Notes: generated by a model from the sequence alone, not told the origin. Counted from the first letter of the stretch, positions 12,741 through 25,327 are shown. The stretch is DNA of 64,000 bases from Raphanus sativus (GCF_000801105.2 NC_079512.1:34799848-34863847); one strand, 5' to 3'. Numbers and translations are program-made.

Positions 12741-13394
12741 TTGGTTTAAGTCTGTAATATTAGAATCTAAATAAGGGCAATATTGACATTTCAACATTTT
12801 AACTGAACCAGGTTCAGTCAAATGATCTAATTTGAATCAGTCAACTGGTTCTTCAAATTTAAACTAGATTTTCGAAAATCATTAAGCTGAGCCATTTGGA
12901 TGAGTCGTACATTTTGTGTCTAAACGAACAAAAGACTCAGTTTCATCCAAATGACTCAGTTGACTGAAGAAACGAACAGGACCATGAAAAGAAAATTGAT
13001 GAAGATAAATAAATAATCATAGGATTATATAGCAACATGGAACTTTATGTTTGATTGGTTGTCAACGTAGGAAGAGGATCAATAAGATTTGATTCGGATC
13101 CCTATTTTATATTAAAAACAAAAGTATTCAGAAAATAATATGACACCATCTAAAAAAACAGAAAGAAGAATATGGACAGTGTAATAATGTAGCAGGAAAA
13201 TGCATGTGCACGAAATCTACGGTAGATATTATTTCGTTGATTATAAACTAGTTATGGTGTCTACATTCGTTCAAATATGCTATGTAAATATTGTATCATG
13301 CTATCAGGATATATAATATTATAACCTACTAGTTTTTACTAGTATTGTAATGGCTTCACAATCTAAATTTTTTTTTGTTCAACAAACTTTTATA

Positions 13395-13662
13395 CTCCCT
13401 CTGTTTTTAAAAGATGGATGTTCTAGAAATTTTTTTTGTTTCAAAAAGATATATTTTTCATATTTTTAATGTAGTTTTTGTCAACTAATTATAAATAATT
13501 GTGAATCTCAAAAACATTAATTGCATTTCTTGAAATCTTATTGGTTTAGAAATATAGGAAATATAAAATAACAAAAAACTATGCACTAATAAGTAAGTTT
13601 TAATATGTTTTATTAAAAAGTGTGAAAATTTCAAAATATCTATTATTTAAAAACAGAGGGAG
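13395..13662. mobile_element. Stowaway-type MITE (268 bp)
   Basis: Terminal inverted repeats CTCCCTCTGTTTTTAAAAGA and its complement (TTAAAAACAGAGGGAG), flanked by TA on both sides (13393-13394, 13663-13664). This is the diagnostic Stowaway/mariner end and target. The interior is AT-rich and non-coding. Confidence 0.92.
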
Positions 13663-13664
13663 TA

Positions 13665-15038
13665 TTAAACTAAATGCAACCATTACAACCGGAAGTGAAT
13701 TCAACGGCTACACGAAAATGAAACGTACAACAATAAAGGATATAAGTGTTTAAGGGCGAAGATACCCGTAGACAAACTTCACTTGAAATCCTGAAACTGA
13801 TGTTCCCAAGAATATACTAATATCGGCATATGAACCGATGAGAATGGGCCCTAAAGATCGGGTTTGAAAATAGTTGGTGAGTACCAACACTAATGATAAG
13901 CTTGAGAAGCTAGATGTGAATCTCAATTGGGCCGGAAAACATACTGTCTGGTGAGATGGGTGTCATCTCCAATCTCGTAGGTATATTTGACTTTTGAAAC
14001 ACACCGTGAAAATGACGTCGGATGACATTAATATATATGGTTTGATATTAATTTGTATATCTTGTGCATCAGAGTTTTTTGCTGCATCAGAGTTTTTTGC
14101 TTTGCTAGTAGCAAAATTGATCAAGTTAAAGCGTAGTAAACTCGTGAGCTCTCTGTCAGCCTCTAGATCGAGGCCGAGGACGGTTTCTCTCAATAATTAT
14201 GATTACCACTCAAAACCTATATATTGATGTATTAAACATAGTATAACTCAAGCCTTTCTTCAGAAAAAAACATAGTATAACTCAAAAACTAAAATTTACT
14301 TATTAATTAAAATAAGTGGCGTCATTACTAAGAAAGAATATTAACTCGTCACCATCTGACCTACCAGGTGGCACACACCTGTTCGTTCCTTGTCTTTAAA
14401 AAAATGTGAACCTTTGCTATTTAATAATTATTTATTGAGTTACTAAAGCTAGGAGAGATGTTCGGGGGATCACATGATTCACGACATACTTATATATTCC
14501 AATCATAATTGGTATTCTTTGTCAGATAATATAGTATGATAATTGTAGCTAATATAATAATCGATGTGCGATTGTTTTATAGAGCATCCTTAGTCTAATA
14601 GTACTAGTGCCGAAAACTCGTCCTCGCGTATAAAGCAGCCACAGCCAAAGCTAAAGAAAGCTTTTATAAGTTACTTATAAACAATGGTTAGTTAAGGTAG
14701 AGATTAAAGACTTTCGTCACAATATGTATATAACTAAGACTATTCGTGTTTTTCAATTAAAAAACTAAGACTATTAGTGATATCTTTTGGTTGGTTGATA
14801 CTATTTCAGCTTTCAATTATTATTATTATTTTCTCAAATGACTTACGAGAACATACTTAAACTAGGGAAATTTTTCTTTTTATCTTTTAGAGATAAAAAA
14901 GGAGTGAAAAAATCATTTAATTTTGGTGAGGCTATTCTGAATGCAAGGAAGGCATCGAATGTATAAAGTATTTATTGAATCTGCAATATGAATATATATA
15001 TAACTTTTGATCAAACTATAATAAACAATTTATTATAT
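13665..15038. other. Intergenic sequence, no gene
   Basis: No supported gene. An 18-bp direct repeat (GCATCAGAGTTTTTTGCT) occurs twice in a row near 14066-14101. The open frames around 13963-14227 overlap on both strands and have no recognisable protein content. Confidence 0.55.
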
Positions 15039-15243
15039 CTAAGACCATGATTAACCATGGTCTCTTAACTGGGTTCTTAGCTTAGGATAAAACATTGTTC
15101 TTACTTTTTTTATAGATTTTAATTAAGAAAAATTAATTGTCTCTTAAATAAGAGATATAAGAAATGTCTATTAACCGAAAAATGTAAAAAATATGATGAA
15201 TTAAGAATCTCAACTAAGAGACCGGGGTTAATCATGTTCTAAG
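15039..15243. mobile_element. Small MITE-like element (about 205 bp)
   Basis: The left end CTAAGACCATGATTAACCAT and the right end (reverse complement CTTAGAACATGATTAACCCC) are inverted repeats of about 40 bp, continuing through GGTCTCTTA. The interior is AT-rich with no coding. The family is not identified. Confidence 0.6.
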
Positions 15244-17171
15244 ACACTGATTGGGGTTTGACTTTATAAGCCTTGACTTAATGCTAAAGTTTTAAAGACT
15301 ATTTTTACCCAACCAAACTTTTGCATATCCAAAGCTTTGAAAGTCTCTCTTAAAATTCTGAATGCTATAATAACTGTTTCTATACTTAATGTGAGTTGCT
15401 TTTCCTAAAGCAATAATTTATGGCTTTTATATTTTTAAAGCTTACAATTATTATTTAACAGCCAAAATTTTAACAGCTAAATTTTTGAAACATTCAAACT
15501 TTTCAAAGTCATAAACAATCACACCCTAAGTCGTTTTACGTTATATACTTATATTATATAGTTCGATTGCTTTCCTTTTTCAGCTTTTAAGTAACTAGTA
15601 AGTCCCTTAAAGAGGTGTTTTATCTACATTGCATCCCGTTAAAATAAACCAAAAATCTCAAAGCTATTTTTAACAGACAGCACAATTATTTATAAATACA
15701 AAAAGATTAATGAGTATATATGTAACACCAAAAATGATGATAAAGCAATTTACTTTGATAAAGTTATGATGTCAAATGACAAAAATAAACAAAATATCAC
15801 ATAATTTGTAACATCCCAATTTTTGGTATATGTAGAAATTATTAGAAAAATAATTTGGATATCTATGTCATTCAAATTCATTTACTATTTCGGATACACA
15901 TCCATTTAAAATTTTAGAGATAACGTGATTAGGTTGAATTAGTAGAAGGATAGATAATCTATTGGAAAGTGATTTGCAATATCGTGCGAATGAAACCAAA
16001 ATACGGTAAAAATCATGTGATAATTATAAGATCATTAAATATGAATTTCAAGCACTGCCTGTTGCACAAATTGAGAACCACGGACCAAGCAAACGGGTGT
16101 ATAAGAAGTCCATTATCCGTGATTGGTCGGTTCGGAACACAATTGATCAAACCTTAAGATATGGGTGTCTAACTAAATCTGTTTCTGGTTCAGTTTCATA
16201 CTCTGTGATGGAATTATTGCGAGTTTAGTTTTGGATTGTACGTAGTACTGTAATCAGAAACATTTTCTTATGCAGAAATGTTTAAATTGGTGTATATTTA
16301 ATTATAGATGTTTTTCGATTAATATTTATATGAATATCTAAAATGCACAATAAGATTGGTGTTATATCTATCTTTAGCTTTTAGATCGATTTGCCAGGTA
16401 ATTGTTGGTTTTAACTAAAAGTGTGCATCTCTAATGTGATCGGAGAAGATTTCAAAATTGAATCATTTAAGATACCGATCAAAGTTTTATCAATTTATAT
16501 CTTTTACAAATTATTATCGATGTATATCATAGGAATAGGTAAAAAACACTACTAAAAATGAAATATTTTTACTTTAATTAAATAAAATTTTAGCATTATA
16601 TGATTAGTTTAAAAAAGAACATTAAGCTTGAGTTATACTATTAAATAATACTGGTAATGTATATATATAAACCTATTCTATGTGATTTTTATTAAAACCC
16701 CGAATTAACTAGACTTACAAAATAGTTATAACAAATGCATTAAAAAGTTCTTAGATGGACCATATAGCGTACATGAAAATACTGAAATAACCCGTTCAAT
16801 ATTCATTTATGTAATTATGTGGTCCAGTATGTGAATGATATTGTAATAATTAAGATCTAATATATATTTTATTTATATTTTAAGTTTGTAGTCTTTTGTT
16901 TTGGAAGTCATCCAAAAACCATGAAAATAGGAAAATATATGATAAATCATGATTAAAATATTGCACAATCATTGTAATATATTAAATGATATATATTTGT
17001 CAGAATTAATTGTGAAATCATATAAGGGCATAAAATCTATGTAATGTATGTATGTGTATGGGACGTATCTAAAGAAATCTGGACACAATCTCATCCAGCG
17101 ATGCAGAAGTTACTGATCTTTAAAACAAACATAAAAAGATTATTTTTGTTTCCAAAAGTAAAATAAAATCG
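15244..17171. other. Intergenic sequence upstream of TIE1
   Basis: No gene is seen. The part from about 15245 to 15530 begins ACTGATTGGGGTTTGACTTT and ends with a loosely complementary TTTCAAAGTCATAAACAATC stretch, suggesting another decayed inverted-repeat element. The remainder is AT-rich and probably includes the distal TIE1 promoter. Confidence 0.45.
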
Positions 17172-17178
17172 TATAAAG
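17172..17178 (+). promoter_or_regulatory. Candidate TATA box of TIE1
   Basis: TATAAAG about 155 bp before the ATG at 17332, a plausible distance once a leader is allowed for. No direct evidence for the transcription start. Confidence 0.4.
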
Positions 17179-17331
17179 AAGAGATCCTATTAGACATCTC
17201 TTCGATTCCTCAGCTCAAAAGCTAAACCAAACCAACCCCACACACATACAAATATTGTTGGGCCTCTCTCTCTACCAAAGTTTCTTTTTCTAGGTATTGA
17301 TTATTATTTGCTCCCGTGTATAAACCAAGAA

Positions 17332-18882
17332 ATGGGTAGCAGTTTCTTTGGGAGACCAAAAATGGGTGGATCTTCGTCCTCCTCACCAACATCTTCTCCG
17401 GCAAAGAGAGGGAAGAACAAGAATGGTTCTGACAAGCCTAAGCAGCCACAAAGAGGTCTCGGGGTGGCGCAGTTAGAGAAGATAAGATTACACAGCGAAT
17501 TAAATTGCAACAGTTTCAATACTTATCGTTCTTATCATCCCTCAAGTTATAATCATCAGGTCAGAGCTCCTATATAATATATATTCATTAATCTAACTTT
17601 AAAAGAAATCTAAATTAACTTTGGTAATGACCATGATGAATAGCGTATTTTATTCTATATGTGTGTGTGTGCTTAAAATATTTTGAAGAAAATGTTTAGA
17701 TTGCACAGAAAAAGGTTTAGAAAGAAGCATATTTGCATCTATAGCATAACATCGTGATTACTCATCGGAAAAAGCTTACATATTTTTTCAGTTACAATTT
17801 TCTAAAAAAAATTAAATCGAAATGAATTATATAGTTTTAGATACTTTTTTTCATTCGTCTGTTTCATCTTATTGACTAATTCAGGAGGATGTGGGGATTC
17901 AAGCAGAATATTCATCTATACCATCATCAACTCATTATGGCCTTCATCCAAACATGATGGTAAATTTGCATGTATATACTGTACTAAGTAGTATCATTAA
18001 TTTGATTTCACAAAGTAATGATACACATGACTTGGTTGTTCTTAAATGCATATTTTTAGATTATAAGAAATTTCACTCAGGATCTTAATTGAATTCGAAA
18101 TTATTTTCTTTTCAAACATCTGGTCTTTTTTTGTTTGTTTCCAAATTAAACATCTGATCTTAATACGTAAAATCTTTAATTATGATTATCATGTTTTCTA
18201 ACTATCAAAATAAAATGAATCTCAACAAATTTCATACCGAATTCTAATTCTTTTTATTAACTGTAGACATTTATTGAAAACAAATAAAATAAAATCTTTT
18301 AACTTAACTCAAGGTATAATAATATGTAATAAAGTGTTATTAAAGGTTTTTTTTCATTATTCTATTTGCGATCTTGCAGATGAATGCAAGTAATGATCAA
18401 TACGCAAGAATACCCATAAGATACAGAGATGCTCAGCCTCACACAGCAACATGGTATGTACACATTGTTATAACTAGCTCATAAATACATGTATAATATT
18501 TATTTATATGTTATGTTTTTTTAATACAAATATAGTAATAGATGTATGTGTATATAAATAAATGCTAATGACTTTTACAACACATGTACAGTTGGAACCC
18601 GAGCTACGGCATCTTGGAGAGCCAACATTTTGTTGAACCTAACATAACCAGACACTTTTTACATGAGGTTAGTATATTATATATATTGTGTCAAGATATT
18701 TAATGGAATTTAATTTGATATGATCATCTGTGTTCATTGTCTCAAAATTGTGGCTTAATAATATATGGATCTCTGACTGATTTTCCGTAATGATACAGGA
18801 TCAGAGAAATAAATTGGGATCGGGTAACCAGAACTTCGAAACGAGTGACGCAACTGAGCCAGATTTGGAGTTGAGATTGTGA
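17332..18882 (+). CDS. TIE1: TCP interactor with EAR motif (TIE1/SPEAR3-like transcriptional co-repressor)
   Basis: Five exons (17332-17559, 17885-17959, 18380-18453, 18592-18667, 18799-18882) with GT..AG introns give 178 aa. The N-terminus has the family signature: a Ser-rich, basic stretch followed by GLGVAQLEKIRLHSE (about residues 44-58). The C-terminus ends in the EAR motif DLELRL just before TGA. In Arabidopsis, TIE proteins bridge TCP transcription factors to TOPLESS co-repressors in the nucleus and modulate leaf growth and branching. All exon phases are consistent and nothing is broken. Its place between METTL5 and XTH26 matches At4g28840, which supports TIE1 rather than another SPEAR member. 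The ATG at 17332 begins MGSSFFG, as in homologues. Confidence 0.9.
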
Positions 18883-21385
18883 CTTTGAGTAATGTATGAA
18901 CTCACGTTATTTTAAACGAGGCCATGGATAATTTGTTATACACTAAAAAAAAAAATTAGAAAGAAATAATATGTAACTTAGGTCATCATTTGATTTTTGG
19001 GTACCGGATTTTGATATCAGGATGTCGCATTTTCTAAGATGTTTGTAAATCTGCATAATTTTCATATGCAAATCAACGCAGTCAAGCCATCTCTGCATAT
19101 TGCCAAGCCATGCAAATGCAGTAGATGTATTTTTTAATAAGAAGACAGAAGATCATGAGCATGGTACGTATGATTGATCTGCCGGATGAAAACTGCTACT
19201 TAAGTAAATTGTATTTAGGTGTTCGTATACTACAGGAATAAAAACTATATACCTATTTTTCTTGTGTAATCAGCACATATATCAAATTACGTAAGAGAAG
19301 AGGATGGTAAGCATACTTACATATCCTAATTAAGAAAGCAAAATCTTAATAAAAGTAAGTTAAAGATAAATTTAAATGTTAGTCATATTTTATATGATTA
19401 GATGTTGTAAGAAGAGCCAACAATGGTACAACGTCATAAAAATGGTGTTGACTGCTTTCTTTTCTGATTATGATTAAAATTAATTGTTATGTAATTGATT
19501 GGCTTTTCGGTTTTTCACTTTTTGTGGTAAAAAAAATAGAAGCGATAAAATTATTTGGAATGATAGGGACTGGTGGCACTGAAATAATAATGACAAGAAA
19601 TGAAAAATGAAACTAAAAGTTTTGATTATACAATCATGATTTCTGAACAAAACGCGAGCAACATTCTCTTTTACTCATTATCAAAATTTTCTCGTACAAT
19701 ATTTGTCTATTTACCATTGATCGAGATTTATAGTGAATATACTATATAAGAATATTCTAATATTAGCCAGCCAACCCCCACCCAAAGTTTTCCTTGATCG
19801 ATCACTAGCTAGATTTGATTATTTTTATCACAAAAAAAAAACTTCAAACACGTTCTAGTTATGTCTTAAATATTTGGTCCTTTATAAATTTGACTAATCA
19901 GAATGAAGAATCGTTGCTTACAATTTTAAAGCTCACCTATTTTAGTGCTTAAATTTTGCTTTTGAAACGAGAAGACATATTTTAGTGTCCAGTCTCTGCT
20001 ATGTTCAAAAAGAACAATATTGTAAGATGTATGGCCATTGGCCAACTCAATGGACCCCAGCCCGCTTAGTCCAGTCTGACCAGCTGGACCAATCGGCAAT
20101 GCTTAGCATGTCCAAAAGGTCTATGGACGGACGGGTCACAAAGTCGAAGGAAGTAAACAGAACCAACGACATAAACAAAACCATGATCTAAATTGCAATG
20201 TCAACGGTACTAAACTTGTCGAGTTTTGATCAAACCCAGTTATTAAAATTATAGTAGTTACAGTGCAAACGAAATCGTATTTTACCTAAAACAATAACAT
20301 GCTATATTGATATGGCTACAATTTTATTTTTGTAAAATTGTGATCAGGAATAAGACAAAAAAAGTATGGAGACTGGAATAAGAGAAGTGAGAAGCTGATG
20401 ACAAGGTCATCGACCCAAGTAGTGTAGTCTTACGCACGTTTATTCCTAGGCTTCGGTCACAACCGCGTGAGCTAACACTGTCCATGTTATTCTATTTTTG
20501 TTATCAATTTTAAATGTATCAAAATCCACATAGTGGTCATTAAAAATTAAGAATAAAACTAGTTCAATGTATCTTTGAGAGCTCGGCAAAAATTCCGAAT
20601 GCGAAGAACCAAATCCGATCTGAAAAAGTAATACCAAACTCGAATCGAAATTATTTAAATATCCGAATGAATTCAAAATTTTGGTACTAGAAAATTAAAA
20701 CCGAATTTGACCTAAACCGAAGTATTTGGGGGTACCCAAATATATCCGAAATAGATTTATATACCTAAATATATTAATTATATTTAGATTTAGTGTATAT
20801 TAAAAAGATACAAAGTATATTAGATACTTTAAGTTGTGCTAAAATACTTGAAAATATAACAGATAGTAAAAAGTAAATGTTTAAAATAAATAAAATATAT
20901 TCAACACTAAAAATACTTGAAATATCTATTGATTATCTATCCAAATATTCAAACCAAACCAAATTATATGTTAAATTTAGATATTTTAACATATATTATT
21001 CAAATTTATATGTAATATATTATTTTGTTTATAAATTTTGAAAAAATTAAAGTATATAAAAAACTTTTAAAAAATTAAATAATTTAAATGGGTTATCCAA
21101 ACTCGAACTGAACCCGCAAAAATCCGAGCTGAACCCGAACAAAAATTTAGAAATACCCAAATAGGATTAAAATTCTTGATTCTGAAAACCCGAAACTTGA
21201 ATATACCCGAACCAAACCCGAATTTATACCCAAACATAATACCCTTTTAGCATGGGCCATTCCTTACATACAAGATTTTTTTTTTAATTATCATCTCGTT
21301 CAATTAATGTATACATAGTTCATTCGCTGCACGTCGAAATTAAGATACTTTTTGGACAACGTCAGAAACTCAAAAACTTTAGAAG
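18883..21385. other. Intergenic region between TIE1 and XTH26
   Basis: No supported gene. The first few hundred bp should be TIE1 3'UTR. 19860-20200 is less AT-rich but has only a short frame without recognisable content. 20640-21250 is a decayed dispersed repeat, listed separately. Confidence 0.55.
20640..21250. repeat. Degenerate dispersed repeat rich in CCGAA/ACCCAAA words
   Basis: Both ends are rich in words such as AACCCGAAC, ACCCAAATA and CCGAACTGAACCC around an AT-rich core. This pattern is common in decayed crucifer transposons. No terminal repeats or coding region could be defined. Confidence 0.4.
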
Positions 21386-21395
21386 TTATATATAG
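21386..21395 (+). promoter_or_regulatory. Candidate TATA box of XTH26
   Basis: TTATATATAG lies 74-83 bp before the ATG at 21469, an ordinary spacing for a plant core promoter with a short leader. Confidence 0.5.
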
Positions 21396-21468
21396 GTAAA
21401 GCCTTCCTACCAAATGATCAAATTGAGTACCGATTCAAAACGTTTCAAACAACACTCAAATTCGTAAA

Positions 21469-23005
21469 ATGGCCGGGCTCCCAGTGCAAACGCTCATAAT
21501 CGTTCTGGTGACCGCGTTAGCGATTCTAGATCGCACCGTTGTGGAGGCAAACTTCGACAAGAATTTTATTGTTACATGGGGTAAGCATCATATTGGTACG
21601 ACTAATGGCAACCTTCGACTTGTCCTCGACAAATCCGCAGGTATATTGTTATACAGTAGCATTCATATATTATGAGAACGTTTGATACACAAATGCGTGA
21701 AAACTATATATATAATTTTGTTTTTCTTGTTCAGGATCTGCTATTCGCTCAAAGGTGGCTCACTTGTTCGGAACAGTAGAAATGCTTATCAAACTTGTGC
21801 CAGGGAACTCTGCTGGAACCGTTGCAGCTTATTACGTAAATTTACATCTTAACATCGATGAAATATTACTATATTATTCGAGAAAGTTGGTTAATGTTAT
21901 TTTTATGGAGTGATGATAGATAATTCTTTTCTTTTATATATTAGATGTCGTCCACGGGAACTGCACACGACGAGATAGACTTTGAGTTCCTAGGGAATGC
22001 CACTGGCGAGCCGTACACGATCCACACCAACATATTTGCTAAAGGAAAAGGAGATCGCGAGCAACAATTCAAACCATGGTTTAACCCGACCAATGGTTTC
22101 CACAACTATACCATTCATTGGAACCCATCTGAAGTTGTGTAAGTAATAGGACTTGGGGTCGTGTCTTAAAAGTTTTAAAACACTCAAAAAAAGCTAATTA
22201 TAACTTATATTTTATCAGTAAAATACTACATGAAAAGCATAATTACCAAGTTTAGAAAAGTATAAACAGACACTTGCTTTCCTGATGCATGTAAACATGT
22301 ACACATTTTTTTGAGAAAAAAAAAATATGGTCATAAACTTTATGAGCTTTAAACGCCAAAAGAACTTCTGAGGATCCAAACGATCGCATGTTTTCTTAAT
22401 AGTCTTACATAAATAACTAAATGTAAATGAAGTTATGTATTAGTAGTTCTACACAACATATACATGTCAGACATCATATATCAGTTACCACAAATAAAAA
22501 AGTTATAGGAGTTATGTAGACTGGAGATTCATCACGTATCAGTTAAATCATCGTTTTCATATTTAATTTACAATATGCTTATATGTTATATAGGTGGTTC
22601 GTGGATGGAACTCCAATAAGAGTTTTTAGGAACTACGAGAAGGAAGGAATTGCATACCCAAACAAGCAAGGTATGAAAGTGTTTGCGAGTCTATGGAGCG
22701 CAGACGACTGGGCGACACAAGGAGGTCGAGTGAAGACAAACTGGACACAAGCACCGTTTGTCGCCGAGGGTCGTAGGTACAAGGCAAGAACCTGCGTGTG
22801 GCAGGGACCGGTTAGCATCAAGCAATGCGCAGATCCAACCATAAAGTCTAATTGGTGGACTTCACCGTCGTTTAGCCAGCTAACTCGAACGCAAATAGAC
22901 AGGATGCAAAAGATACGATCTGGTTTCATGATCTATGATTACTGCAAGGACACAAACAGGTTTAAAGGTGTCATGCCTCCGGAATGCTCCAAGAGACAAT
23001 TCTAA
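21469..23005 (+). CDS. XTH26: Xyloglucan endotransglucosylase/hydrolase (XTH26-like)
   Basis: Four exons (21469-21640, 21735-21835, 21945-22138, 22594-23005) give 292 aa. An N-terminal hydrophobic signal peptide (about residues 1-27) sends it to the cell wall. The GH16 catalytic motif [10 protein letters not shown] is complete; its first Glu is the nucleophile and its second the acid/base in the family. It is followed at once by an N-glycosylation site (NAT), as in most XTHs. The C-terminal XET domain has the expected cysteines ([27 protein letters not shown]). The enzyme cuts and religates xyloglucan during wall loosening. Its position next to TIE1 matches At4g28850 (XTH26). The active site begins with His rather than the common Trp. 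No disruption is seen. Confidence 0.93.
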
Positions 23006-23540
23006 TCAAAGTTTTTTTTAATATATATTATACTTTCCCTTTTTCTGAATTTCAATCGTAATATGTTTTTCTTTGTGTGGAATTCCTTTTGTGTGTTCAT
23101 TCATTATAATTTTTCATTCGTATGATAAACAATGATAAGTTTGTTCCTTCTACTTAAAACTCCAATATTAAGATGAAAATCCTGATAATAAGAATCAAAA
23201 TCTAACAACATTATCCATTTTTATAAATGATCCAACGAGAAAGACATATATTGTATTGTCAAATAAAGTTTTATTTATGATCAACATATAATTACATATA
23301 GATATTTTAAACTCATTTCGTAAATTAATATCTTAAATTGAGGATTTACATATAGATATATATATATAGTTCACAAACAATTATAAATTATATAAAAATA
23401 TTTGTAAGCTTAAATCATTTGGATTTTAAATAGTATTATAAAATGTATATTACCTTTTTAATAAATTAAAAAATTGAGCTTAAATACATACATATATAAC
23501 TGTCCACGTCTGTTCAAACAAAGTATCTACTGATCCCACC
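23006..23540. other. Intergenic: XTH26 3'UTR and AT-rich spacer
   Basis: About 100 bp of probable XTH26 3'UTR, then AT-rich sequence. No trace of the missing kinase domain of the following CKL pseudogene is seen here. Confidence 0.55.
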
Positions 23541-23570
23541 AGATACGGTTTTAATCGGAGCTTTCATGAA

Positions 23571-24565
23571 TCTGTGAGAAGAAGATATCGACTCCTATTG
23601 AGGTCTCCTTCTCTCTACTGTACGACATTATTGTTAATCCTCGTTCCATTGGATATTCATACTCCTATCCCTTTGCAGGTTCTAATGCAAAGATCACCCT
23701 GTGGAGTTTGCTTCATATTTTCATTATTGCCACACACTGACATTTGATCAGCGCCCTGATTACAGGTTCTTGAAGCGGCTTTTTCGTGGTTTATTCTCAC
23801 GGGAAGGTATTTAGAGAACAAAAGGCATTTCTATACCATCTTTATAGTTCCCTCAGCTGTTAAGGTTAGCCAGTGTCAGTTACATACATTTCTCAGTTAA
23901 AAAGTGTTTCTATGTTTTCAGGATATGATTTCGACTATATATTTGACTGGACTATAATTAAGTATCAGCAAGCACAGAAAGCTAGAAATCGGTCTCAGGT
24001 ATACTTGTATGTATGCATCTTTTGTCTCGTCCATAAAGAAGATTCCTTAGTGATAAGCTTTACTTGTATTACTGCAGGCAATTCCTGGGACACAAGCAAT
24101 CATCGAGGTTAGCCCTAATTAACAATTTTGATTGTGTCACTCACTGGTTAATAATAATGATTCCAATATCACTGTTGTCTCTCTGTTTTGCAGGAGGAAC
24201 TAATATCTCACATGAAGCTGAGGCCTCTGAGCGTGTTTAGATCGGCTATTGGTCCAACCCAGCAGATGAATAACAATAGGAGTCCAGGTTTTGATCACTC
24301 CCTCCACAATAAGGTACATACTCTCCACCCCTCTTGTGTTAACATCTCTTGGTTGCTTTAGAGTTGTTTATGGTTCTTCTCTGACAAAAAGCTTTACCTG
24401 TTAGCATCGTGAGTTGTCATTAAGATTTATTCAATGTGCCTTGAGCTATATACCATTAAATTATCAAAAACTTGATACTGATTCTTCACTTCACGATGAG
24501 TGTCCTTCTTGACCATTGCAGATGCAAATGCCATTCACTTCAGCATCACCTGAGTTGTGGCGTTA
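23571..24565 (+). pseudogene. Casein kinase 1-like (CKL) pseudogene, kinase N-lobe and active site absent
   Basis: The pieces match the end of a plant casein kinase 1-like kinase and its tail. Near 23571-23606 is CEKKISTPIEV. 23679-23806 carries [20 protein letters not shown] and then FLKRLFR. 23922-23998 carries [19 protein letters not shown]. 24078-24107 carries [10 protein letters not shown]. Possible tail exons are 24194-24313 and 24522-24565. The N-lobe, catalytic loop and DFG region are absent upstream. One extra base in the V-L-C-K segment (near 23683) shifts the frame, and an in-frame stop occurs in the 24194 exon in one reading. The position corresponds to the tandem CKL genes At4g28860/At4g28880. 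In the family these are cytoplasmic and plasmodesmal Ser/Thr kinases; this copy cannot be one. Confidence 0.82.
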
Positions 24566-25327
24566 ACTTGGTTTTGCTGCTTGATTAACATGTGTTTGCA
24601 GAAAAAAATAAGAGCCAAGCCTTTAGCAGAGAGATGTCCTTGAAACGCTTTTTGAGTCGAGAGGTTGCTTGTGGCACAGGGGACACGTGACCTAGCATTA
24701 CGGGTTAAGATGGTGGTGGACTTCACCATCATTTAGCCAGCTTTCTGATGATTTTCATAATTAATGATTTTGCCAAGACTGATGATCAGTTTAATCTGGA
24801 AAAGAACAAATGTTAGTGAGCTCACTCATGAAGCCAGTCTAATGGTCAAAGTCTTGTATTGGTGTCGGCCTTTGTTTCTGCGGTATCCGACAGCTCGGTT
24901 TGTTTGCGCTCTTTACGAAAAACCATCATCACTGGCATCATCATCCCCATCATCATAATCACTATCATCCAAGAGATAGGTGTAGGTGTTATCTGTAGCT
25001 TCAACGGAAACAATATCTCAGGGCGTAAGCGAGGACCTACTTCACAATCGTCATAAAGTTGAACCACCACATGATATGATGATGCAATGACTTCATTTCT
25101 ACATAACAATAATGTTTGGCTTCATTTACCTATTTATTATTATATTTATGTTCTTTGAATTGTTTACATTATGTGGATGAAATTTTCTTAAATCTGAAAA
25201 GAATTATTTATTTTGTCGTAGAGAGCAATTAAACGAGAATTTATGCCAGTCATAATCAAGGACTACTTAAAAGTTGTGGACAAATGGGTTTCGTATAGTT
25301 TAATGAACTCCACATTTTTGTCTTGCA
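24566..25327. other. Intergenic region with an XTH-like fragment and a CAT-rich tract
   Basis: No intact gene. 24714-24745 is nearly identical to XTH26 exon 4 (see findings). 24925-24985 is a CATCAT-rich imperfect microsatellite. Open frames of 64-87 codons overlap on both strands and are not recognisable. Confidence 0.5.

Larger units (their letters stand above)
10506..12983. mobile_element. Terminal-inverted-repeat DNA transposon carrying captured gene exons
   Basis: The left end GGCCCTGTTTGTTTCT and the right end (reverse complement GGTCCTGTTCGTTTCT) form imperfect inverted repeats. Each is flanked by ATG (10503-10505 and 12984-12986), a possible 3-bp target duplication. The TIR resembles PIF/Harbinger (GGSCNTGTTTG) more than other families, although those usually target TWA. 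Subterminal regions are rich in ATGATCCATTTGAATG-like words on both sides. No transposase is visible. The interior holds AAA-ATPase exons (11220-11995, minus) and a GA-rich block, making this a Pack-type element. Confidence 0.65.

Noticed and set aside
12336..12821. 161-codon Ser/Leu-rich minus frame and Arg/Glu-rich plus frames
   Set aside because: Caused by the GA repeat; both strands are open in several frames and nothing is conserved.
13963..14227. Opposed 76-77-codon frames
   Set aside because: They shadow each other on both strands and contain a short direct repeat; no homologue recognised.
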